A stretch of 64,000 bases of DNA from Dendrolimus kikuchii. Taxonomy: Eukaryota; Arthropoda; Insecta; Lepidoptera; Lasiocampidae. The DNA lies in the NCBI GenBank assembly GCA_019925095.2, contig CM034394.1, forward strand, positions 26,152,272-26,216,271, given 5' to 3'. Below the pieces are notes generated by a model. It was not told where the DNA came from. It saw nothing but the letters and a program-made list of their open reading frames with translations, and did no database searches. Shown piece after piece: positions 11,251-20,800 of the stretch (positions are counted from its first letter, which is position 1; the number at the start of each line of letters is the position of its first letter). The position numbers were made by a program, and so were the translations under genes.

Positions 11251-11370
11251 ACAACGGTATCATTATTTTTCTTACCCATTTTTAGATTTATTAATATTGT
11301 CTTTTTATTTATATATATCTTTTTTGTTATTTTTTAATATATAGTTCCATGTTTTCCTTATATATAATAA

Positions 11371-11692
11371 CTAGCTGTTCGCTTCGCTCGCTTTGATTAA
11401 AATTAGTCATAGTTTGAGTAATTAAAAAAGTTAGAAGGTGACCCCGTTTTCACCCCCTTAGGGTTCCAATTTCCAATAAACATCAATATACATATACTTT
11501 TATTTTTAACCAGAAGCAGGTGCAGAAAAGATCTTATTGTTTACTTTGCAAATTACGGGTGTTCATACAAACTTTATTCCCATTTGCATCTACAGTGTAG
11601 AAAGAATCCGCATGCGAATTTTCACGGACCTAGCCCCAGTAGTTTGGGCTGTATCGATATGTCAGTCAATCAGTCGGTGAGGTGAAGCAAAT
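11371..11692 (-). mobile_element. Helitron-like element, CTAGCTGTTCGC end
   Basis: Starts with CTAG after an A (the 3' Helitron end read in reverse) and has the GGACCTAGCCCCAGTAGTTT inner box common to this class. The other end was not identified with certainty. Confidence 0.4.
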
Positions 11693-11693
11693 A

Positions 11694-12362
11694 TGTACAT
11701 TCTGTCAAAAAAATATCGGGAATGGATGATTTGTTTATGGTTCCAAATTCAATTTTTGTTTTTTTTTTGTTACATTGGCACAACTGTTTTTTTCATTTTG
11801 GCGCGGAGTTTGAGTTACGCCGTTTATTTAGATTAAATACAGTACTATTTTTAATTAGATCATATCTAGTGTGTATTGCGAATTTCATAATGGACAAAAA
11901 CATCGAACAAAGAGTTTGTCTTAAATTTTGCCTCGCCAATGGAATTTCGTGTTTGGAAACACTGAAAATGTTACAGAAGGCTTACGGTGAACACACTTAC
12001 ACTTTATGAAAAATACGTGTTTATGAGTGGTACAAGTCGTTCAAAATCGGCCGAGTAATGCTGGAAGATTTTCTACGCCCTGGTAGGCCATCAACGTCTT
12101 CAACCGAAGTTAACATCGCAAAAGTGAAGGAAATAGTGACTGAAAATCCTCATTCAAGTTTGAGAGAAATAGCCGCTGTACTTCCTGTGTCTCATGAGTC
12201 GATCCGTATCATTTTAAATAATCCTTTGAGTATGAAACACGTTGCCGCTCGGCTAGTCCCATAAGATCTGAATTTTCTCCAAAAACTCAATCGCATAAGA
12301 ATTGCTGAGGGTATGCTAGAACGAGTCAATTCCGACCCAATATTCATGAAACGCATCGTTAC
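11694..12362 (+). pseudogene. mariner transposase, 3' truncated
   Basis: The translation from ATG at 11890 gives MDKNIEQRVCLKFCLANG, the start of a mariner transposase. The helix-turn-helix region follows (RPGRPSTSSTEVNIAKVKE, then VSHESIRIILNN), then HVAARLVP and a remnant matching FLQKLNRIRIAEGMLERV. In-frame stops occur after codon 39 (12007-12009) and at 12262-12264. The catalytic D,D34D domain is absent, since homology stops near 12362 where other sequence begins. The 5' end carries a TIR-like TCTGTCAAAAAAATATCGGG. It is an inactive fossil. Confidence 0.85.
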
Positions 12363-12387
12363 TGTTAACAGAGTAGTATGTATAATA

Positions 12388-12898
12388 TGGTTACGAGTTA
12401 TGCAGGACTCGAATTAAAATGCCGTTGGAATTACTATAGAGTTTATTAAAACTGTACAAACACGTATAAAAGAGGTACAAATATAAGTGGATACACATAG
12501 TATACACTGCACGATTCAATAACACGCGCAAAGTCCGTCACTATATCACTTGTCGAATCTACGTCTTGCTCGTATGCAGATCGACTGCCGATCTCTTCGT
12601 TCAGGCATCCCTTTATACTCAGCTTAGAACACGTGACACATCACGACCGGGTAAACAATGATTTCCATGAATCACACCTGCGCCGCTGTCGGCACAATTC
12701 TCAGGAAACATAATTCTGCATACCTGCCTAATTATGCCGGCGAACGGCCATAAACCAGTAAAATAGCAATAGGCTATTGCCTAATTGCAAATTTTAAACA
12801 CGAAGTAAACAAAAGAACTCCGAATAGAGGAAGGGTAATAAACAAGGTTTTATGGCAGGCAGATGTGCATCCCTTGTATTTGGGCCCAACTTGTAACA
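12388..12898 (-). mobile_element. solo LTR, about 510 bp
   Basis: In sense (minus strand) it runs from TGTTACAAGTTGGGCCC to CTGCATAACTCGTAACC, with inverted TGTTAC/GTAACA ends. AATAT precedes one end (12384-12388) and follows the other (12898-12902), fitting a 5-bp target duplication that overlaps the terminal bases. It contains a TATAAAG box and an AATAAA-like site (GTTTTAATAAACTC). The 3' half matches 25385-25676, including the 27-base core TAGTGACGGACTTTGCGCGT plus GTTATTG. The superfamily is not determined. Confidence 0.7.
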
Positions 12899-12916
12899 AT
12901 ATGTACATTTAATATT

Positions 12917-13253
12917 TTCTTAAGTTTTCGCGACTTGTATACATAATAAAACTACGTTTTAACGGTTTTAAGCGCGCTAATTTTATTTGATTTTGGTTTT
13001 TCCGACGTTTCGGCCACTTTTCAGTGGCCGTGATCACGGAAGACAAAGATGTCAAGTATCAACGAGTATTGTTAAAGTTTTATTTAACCTACCGCCAACT
13101 TGTTGATTTCAATTATTTAATTTTAATTTTGTTTATGATTATTATTTACTCTATGGGAGCCTAATCTAATTTACTACCGCTTCGCAACATAACAACATAA
13201 CAAAAATCAAATAAAATTACCGCGCTTAAAACCGTTAAAACGTAGTTTTATTA
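12917..13253 (-). mobile_element. Penelope-like unit with inverted ends and ribozyme-like motif
   Basis: About 340 bp. The left end (TAAAACTACGTTTTAACGGT then TTTAAGCGCG) is repeated inverted at the right end (CGCGCTTAAAACCGTTAAAA then CGTAGTTTTA). At 13000-13041, minus strand, there is a hammerhead-like fold: CCGTGATCACGG, stem II GGCCACT/AGTGGCC around GAAA, then GAAACGTCGG. Units like this recur at 21171 and 36781. It has no reading frame, so it is non-autonomous. Confidence 0.75.
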
Positions 13254-14115
13254 AATATGTACATTACCTGTATCTTCTATTTCATTATATCATCTATTTA
13301 TGAATAATCTACATTTTTAGTTAACACAGGGTAATGTCTTTTCTTCAAATGCAGCGCCTGATGTCGCCTGCACGAGTTTGTATTGAACTCTCGAGAATCC
13401 AACCACACTGCCCACTAAAGCTAACCTGCGCCCCATACTCGCTTAGCTGGACACCACGGGATCTAGTACATGACGATGTGGCTATCTTGATACACCCCAG
13501 TGAGCAAGGTGCCCTGTGATGTTCATTGCATTTACCCTAAGTTAGATACATATTCCACCACCTACTCGAAATTTGCAATGTCGTAATGAGTTCAGAACTA
13601 AATTAAACATATTTTTAAAAGAGCACCAACATTCTACAATGATGTAATGTCTACCATGACGATACCTCATGGGTACAGCGGAAGATCAGCGCTGGTTTTA
13701 AGCAACCGACATTATGCTGAGTCTGATGCCCCTTTTGGGACAAGATCACGCTAGTTTTAAATTTGTTAGCAATTATACTTACTGTATTTATATAATTTGT
13801 CCTAAATAGAATTATTTTCTTTCTTTCTTTCTTTGGTGATTGGCTGAATCCGTATCTTTGATGACGTGACAAGAGGAGGGGCCGTGACGCGTACGCAACT
13901 TCAGATAACGTCACGAGGTAGTGTCGCATGAGTTCGTTTTGCTTATCTGTGTCGTTTTCAGTTATTATTAACTTTACTCTATGGTTATTATTACAGCAGC
14001 TTATGACTTCATCTTTAGACTTATGATTGATGGCCAGTTACTATATTATTATCATCATTCACGTACCTTAACATAGGTTGAATTTTTACTTTACTTGTAT
14101 GGAGCTTATATCAAA
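13254..14115. other. unclassified sequence with (CTTT)n
   Basis: A short CTTT microsatellite lies near 13817-13834. The open frames at 13334-13519 and 13651-13929 resemble no family. No gene is called. Confidence 0.3.
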
Positions 14116-14896
14116 CTAGCTGTGCCCGCGACGTCGTCCGCGTGTAATTTGCTTTCAAAACCCTCCGATTTTAAAACATTCTTCATTGGTGCTCCGCTCC
14201 TGTTAATCTTAGCGTGATGATATATAGCCTATAGCCTTCCTCGATAAATGGGCTATCCAACACTGAAAGAATTTTTCAAATCAGACCAATAGTTCCTGAG
14301 ATTAGCGCGTTCAATTAAACAATATATTAGTATATTTGGCTACAACAGTAATACTTACATTTTAAATATCACGATATCTTTTGAATGAAACGTCCGAATT
14401 GAATAATTCAAAAAGTTCTGGAAAGGTATTGAATTCGTCTTGAATATGGAGTAATTTATTTTGATAAGGATTAATACCAAGGTACAAAATAAAGAGTTTT
14501 TGAAACGACGGCATTTTAATTGTTTAAAAAAATAAAAGACAACACTTATTGTGAGATAACTACAATAGTTAGACATATGGTAACGCGATATTTTTTGTAG
14601 ACAATTATATGTTCTGCAAAGTGGTAGTACATTGTTTTGTTCTATAATCAATAGTTTTCGCAGAGCACGCCGTGATAAGGATTTTTTCGGGTCATTTTTT
14701 TACAACCTTGGGTTACGTTATTGGACTTTTAGTAAGGATCCCTAATTTTTTTGAAAATTTAATAGAGCCTATAGCCTTCCTCGACAAATGTACTATTCAA
14801 AACTGAAAGAATTTTTCAAATCGGACCAGCGGTTTCTGAGATTAGCGCGTTTAAACAAACAAACAAACTCTTCAGCTTTATAATATTAGTATAGAT
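14116..14896 (-). mobile_element. Helitron, non-autonomous, 781 bp
   Basis: In sense it begins TCTATACTAATATTATAAAG (at 14896) and ends GTCGCGGGCACAGCTAG (at 14116). It is flanked by A on the 5' side and T on the 3' side, as expected for Helitron insertion. A GC-rich palindrome just inside the CTAG end fits the Helitron 3' hairpin. The first 140 bp of the 5' end occur twice (14760-14896 and 14225-14340), so it is a composite of two elements. The copies at 25030 and 35740-36070 share its interior. Confidence 0.8.
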
Positions 14897-15564
14897 AACG
14901 GATAGTAAGATATAGAACAGGCCATTAGCGAAAATGTAAATTATATTAAAATTCACATTCATGTATTTTATCGACTCTACCTTTGTGCTTAGTTGGTAAA
15001 TTGTTGATTCGGGGAATAGGTTGTGCGACTTTTAAAAAAAGTAATTCGATGCCAAAAAAGTGAAATTTCTAAAAACTGGTCTACGAGAGAATGAGATAAA
15101 TATGATAGTATCAGGAGTATTAGAATAATTATAAGGTTTATTATTTTTATAATATTTTTACCAAGCTCAAAAATGATTTTTCTCATAATGTAAAATACTA
15201 CATTTCTTATATTACATATTTTTAAGATACATTATAACATATATTATTCAGATTCCATGTTTTCACTTTGAACATAAGACACGAGGGGTTTATGATAACT
15301 AAAATAGGAAACATGCCCTAGTTTCAATTTGATTTACGAACTTCAAAACTTCAAGATATTTCCAACTCTATCTTTATGACCGTAGTGATTAAATTATTAA
15401 ATATCACTTTTTAGTGTCGCTTTTTTCGTTTATCGAGTTTCAAATCACAACGATTCTAAAGAAGTTTTCCACAAAAAATTATACAAGTAACTCTAATGAT
15501 ATTATTGTTATTAAATAATATAATAATAGTAATATTTATATAATAATATTTCAATCTAACAATC
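14897..15564. other. AT-rich sequence; part shared with 34.8 kb
   Basis: 15395-15470 (CACTTTTTAGTGTCGCTTTT, then the GAGTTTCAAATCACAACG box) recurs inverted at 34759-34826, so it belongs to an old dispersed repeat. Otherwise nothing was recognised. Confidence 0.35.
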
Positions 15565-15683
15565 GCCAACGTCCATACCACGTTGAATACACCGGTTCTC
15601 GTCCGATCACCGAAGTTAAGCAACATCGGGCGCGGTTAGTACTTGGATGGGTGACCGCCTGGGAACACCGCGTGACGTTGGCT
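15565..15683 (+). rRNA. 5S ribosomal RNA
   Basis: Full-length 119-nt 5S gene. The ends GCCAACGT and ACGTTGGC pair to close helix I. The conserved loop A/helix III segment CCGATCACCGAAGTTAAGCA and the internal control region (GGTTAGTACTTGGATGGGTG, then ACCGCCTGGGA) are intact. 5S rRNA is transcribed by RNA polymerase III from these internal elements and forms part of the large ribosomal subunit. A T-run follows immediately. No second copy or tandem unit was seen in the window, so this is a dispersed copy. It could be functional, since no disruptive change is visible. Confidence 0.95.
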
Positions 15684-15687
15684 TTTT
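15683..15687 (+). terminator. RNA polymerase III T-run terminator
   Basis: Five T residues directly at the end of the 5S helix I. This is the usual Pol III stop signal. Confidence 0.8.
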
Positions 15688-17881
15688 GGTGCTTAATTAT
15701 GTTCCACTTTTCAACTGTTTACCACTTGACTTCACTGGCATACATTTTTAACCTGTATCCCGTGTTATCAACCTTTTGTCTAAGATATAAAGAAAATAAC
15801 TTTTGTTCATAGATATTTACCTAATTTAATGTTAAATAACCTGTTTATTGCAAAGGTTTTAAAAAGCTACTTTCACATTTGTATATTTAGTAGCATGAAT
15901 TGAAAGCAGTATCCACGTTATGTCGCATGGCTAAATGAATGGATATACCCACTACAGAGGATAAAAAAAAACCAAATATATAACGAACCATCTGGGAAGA
16001 TTTTTTTTTAATTGCATAAAACAGCCAAAGATCTCACTTGCTGGCATAATAATTATGATCACCGTGGCCTGTGGAATGATTGCCTGCCATAAAAAAATGT
16101 TGACTGCCGTTACAAAGTTTGGTTTTTAATTACTAATAAATTTTACAGTTAAAAGTGTACCTACATAGTATATTATCCAGAAAATGCATTATACGAAGCG
16201 ACAACAATACTTAAAGTCCCAATCCGAGTTAAATTTAATAGCGCCTGATGACATAATAATAGTATTGGGACGATTCGAGACTTTGAGCTTAATAAAACAC
16301 TGTTAACTGACATAAAATATTTAAATTCTTAAAACAAAATAAAACAGTACCGCTGATTTTGTACCCAAAAGCACGGAAGAAGAATACTATATTTTTCCAT
16401 GCCAAAAAGCAAAAAGTGAATTTTGCCAGAATTCCTATTATAAATACCATTATCTGTCCCACTATATAATCATAGTAATTATAGAATTTAGGAGTTTTTG
16501 AAAGTATTTTGTACCAGACTATTGAATTGTCATTCCTTGTAGGTATATACTGTTCTCGATTCGTCAATAATCATAGGTAGGTTTATGCCTTTGATTTCTA
16601 ACCATATCAAAATAAAGTGCCACCTAGTGAGTATTATTAATTTCACAACAAAATGAAGATAAAAGAAATGCTTGTAATTTTTGTGAACACAATTCTAGAG
16701 AAGATAATTGAAATTAAATATACTAACGCAGTATCAAACATTTATTATTACATGCTAGCGGTTCCGGCAAACGTGGTCCTGAAAAAAAAATGTAGAACCC
16801 GATTCCAGCCGCCACCTAACTGTCTAATTATTATGCATCTAAACCATACCCGGACCCACTCAAACACTATTCTTTTTACACCTTGGGCTATATTATTGAA
16901 GCTTTAGTAGGGATCTCTAATTTTTTCTAGTAATAAATATATCTTATATTAATCTGGGATAATGTAGCATTCTAATGCTGAAAGAATTTTTAGAATTAGC
17001 CCAGTATTTTTATAAAACTATAAATCTTTCCTCTTTAAAATATTATAATAAATATTAATTAATATTATATTAAATATTATAGTACAGATTCATAAGAGAA
17101 TCTTGAAACACTTGCATGTGTGAAAATAGTAAGCCTTTAATTTTTTCTGCACAATGGCAATTATTTTAGCCGAGTTGACCAGTTTAGCTACTTGTTCACT
17201 AGATCTAGTGACAGGTGTTCCCCTAAAAATTGTAGTTTCTAGTTTGAAAATATTGTGTAGAGAAGTTACAATTGTAAAATAAACTTATAGAGCTATACCG
17301 CTCAATAAAAAATAATCGCGCAAATTTTTTCCCGCAAGCTCTAATATTTGCACTAATATTTTATGGAGTATGGAGTTGTATGATGGTAACCTCATTGCAA
17401 AATAAATATCATGCAGACCCTTGATAGTTAAGAATGGATAAACTTTCAGTAGCCTCTTTTCAGCTAGAGCTAGTTTTTTTCCAAGTGGTAGGTTAAGGAA
17501 GGATCAAGCAATAAATTACCGAATGATTCTAGGTTTTGATATTGTATTTAAAAAATCCTTTCAAAGGTCTCAAGGTTTTTTACGTCTTTTTCGACAGTAA
17601 CAGATAAATTAACATTTTGGTTTTTTTTAAACCACTATCTAGTGACATTTCCGGAACTTCAGTTAGCAACACTAATTTGATTGCTTGCTTACACGTCAAA
17701 TGGTCAGGGACAATATTCAGTAAAATGTTCACTATTTATCCTTAAAAGCGTACGAATTAAAAACCCGGTAGTGTAAATAGAAAAATAAATTCAAAAGGAC
17801 GTTTTCATGTACCAGACTGTGTACAAATCCATTCCTTAGTAGTAGCAATTAATATAATAAATAGGCTAAGCTTATCAGAAA
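15688..17881. other. region upstream of ARL1, mostly AT-rich
   Basis: No second gene is visible. A Helitron-like segment (CTAGCGGTTCCGGCAAACGT, with AAAGAATTTTTAGAATTAGC further on) lies at about 16754-17010. The last few hundred bases before 17882 should hold the ARL1 promoter and 5' UTR, but no clear TATA box or initiator could be assigned. Confidence 0.4.
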
Positions 17882-20800
17882 ATGGGTGCGTGAATTATTA
17901 GTTGTAAAAGTGTGTTTTAATGATACAATTAAGTATAAGTAAAGGTAAAAAATGTGTATTTTTAGGTGGTCTCTTTAGTTACTTCAGAGGTTTGCTTGGG
18001 GCGCGGGAAATGAGGATATTAATCCTTGGTTTGGACGGCGCCGGGAAGACCACAATTCTATACAAACTTCAAGTTGGAGAAGTAGTGACGACTATACCAA
18101 CAATCGGCTTTAACGTGGAACAAGTCACGTATAAAAACTTAAAATTCCAAGTATGGGATCTTGGTGGACAAACCAGTATCAGGTTCGTGGAGTTCTTATA
18201 GGTTATCATAATGTTGCTGTTATTTTCCTTATTTCTAAACTAATTACCTTCAAACTACGTTTTAACGGTTTTAAGCGCGGTAATTTGATTTTGGTTTTTC
18301 CGACGTTTCGGCCAATTTTCAGTGGCCGTGATCACGGCAAGTATGTATACAAGTGTTATAAGTATGTATACAAGTCGCGAAAACTTAAGAAAATATTAGA
18401 ATTACCTTCAAGCTTTACAAGTCTTGAATCGGTATAAAATTTATGGCACCAGTACTAGATGAAGTAGTTTAAACAATAAACAGTTGTGTACTAACAAAGT
18501 AGTACTGAAGCCTAAATTTTTGTCATCAATGATAGATGTAATTTAATTTCATCATAGAACAAATAAGAAAATGTGTTTTATAAGTCAATTAAATTATATA
18601 ACTATAAGCGATCACACAGCTAACACTTGGTCCCATATTCTGCTTTTTTTTTTAAGTTTAAGACTTGGCAATTAGGCCTTTAAGCCAGGCGCCGTTGTAT
18701 TGCAGGCTACAATCGATGTCGTTCAACGGAGTTCTTGTGAAAACTCGAAAGGCCATATTTGGCTATATAGTTCACATTTCTCACAAAAATACATAATTAC
18801 TACTCAAAAACTATCAATATCCTACAACTATTGTTAATTTTAGAGTAATTTTACACATTTTTAGAAAATAAAACTGCACAGCACAACGTCCCCTTTCAGT
18901 TCCCGCCAAAAACTCCCATATTCTGCTTGATCTATTGCAGTGTTTCTCGAATTTTTTTGGTGTGGCACTTACTTTATGAAGAATTGAATACCCAACGCCT
19001 CCCAGAAATTCTTCGTCTGAATTTTTTACAGAAATATGTTGGGAAATAAACAATGGCTTAGGTTGAGTCATTTAAATTTATATATGGTGATATTTAACAT
19101 AACATATTTATTACAAATTAGACTTTAGATATATACATATGTATATCATTATTACTTTTATTTTTTTATTGCAGGAGTTCAGCAGACAGGCAGACGGCCC
19201 ACTTGATGGAAAGCGGTTACCATCGCCTATGGACATTTGCAACACCAAAGGTGCTACAAATGCGCTGCTGCTCTCTTAAGGGAGACTGGAACCTGGTCAC
19301 TAATGCCGGAACACAACTCAAGGTTGTTATGGCGACATACTCTAGACCAGGGGTGGTAGCCATCCAGTCGGGCAAATGCCCTACCACCTGGCTGTGGGTT
19401 GTTTTGTCGCCTCTTACGACAGGCCGCCCGGCCGCAGGAAATTGTATTCTTTCTCTGTTCCTGCACGGGTAGGGCAGATTACATCGATTACATACAACAA
19501 ATGTATGTAATAATAACTCTAATAATCTCTATAGTCACTGTGCTCCAAAAAAATCAACATTTTATAATGCTTTAATATTGTATATTACAGGCCTTACTGG
19601 AGGTGTTACTATGGCAACACAGATGCAATAATATATGTGGTAGACTCTGCAGATAGAGATCGAATAGGAATATCCAAAGATGAACTGGTGCATATGTTGA
19701 GAGTAAGTTATTAAATTAATTTATATATACTTCTATAATCACAGATTTCGCCAAGGCTACACTATTAATTTGACTTGAACAATAAACAAAAGAGTATATA
19801 CTATCAGCGTGTGTGTGTCAAATACATGGTAATGTTTTTTTTTATTGATTAAATGTATTTTTTATGTATAATTAAAAAAAAAACTCAATTTTCGTAAAAA
19901 GAGGTACAACATTTTTGCTTTATCTATTAATGTATAGATTATTGATTAATTCTTGACATTATTAGTGGAGTTTAAGTAGCCAGAATCTGATTTTTTCTTT
20001 TAAAATAGTTGATGCCCGGTTTTAACACTTTGATGTTCGCAGCATGAATAGTCCGGTAATGTGCTATTACAGGATTTTTGTGTTATGACTTTTACTGCAT
20101 CCAGAGGGTGTATTACACCTTGTAATTATTTGATATTTCTGAAGATATAAAATCTTAAAAAAGTGGGGAGGAGGGTGTCCATTTTAATTAATATTATATT
20201 TTATAGCTATTTACTAATCTAAGAGGTTAATTATAAATATTAGGGATGGGCCGAATGTGGTTTGAACCGAATACGAACTTCGGCCGAATATTAGGTTAAA
20301 ACTAAAAATTCGGCCCAACTTCAGTTTGATTTTGCCACATTTTCTCAAGAGCAACATGTCGAGACCTGTTGACGTCGTGACTTGACAACGCAGAATCTTT
20401 CGCCTTTTTACACCATAACCTGTGCCTCTAGTAAATTTTCAGTATGAGTAGGTGGCTAAAAGAATAGATTTTTAGACCTGTGATTGAAAAAAATCACCAT
20501 TTCATAATTCTAAATTCAATGCTGCATTCATGCAGTGCTGGAGGAAACTCCAACACAGCATAAAGCTGAGTTGCCGACCTCATTTGTAGGAAATGCGGTG
20601 TACAATATATTGAATTTTATTATTAAAAATGTATGTATAAATATTTCTGTATCCATGTATTGTCGCTTTCCTAGCAAATAAATTCTTTCTCTCTTTCTTT
20701 CTTTCTTCGCAACATGTGGCTTGAAGAGAAGAAGCACAAGAGACTTCAGCAAACATGCCTTTTTTTTGTTACTAAGCTGTTAATTTGCCACTGGGAAAAT

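Noticed and set aside
17920..18201. Alternative ARL1 start with an N-terminal [10 protein letters not shown] extension
   Set aside because: It reads through intron 1 and would remove the conserved MGG myristoylation start. Splicing ATGG to 17966 restores the family N-terminus.
18153..18437. Open frame reading on from ARL1 exon 2
   Set aside because: It is intron 2 plus a Penelope fragment. The donor at 18183 and exon 3 at 19591 give the correct protein.
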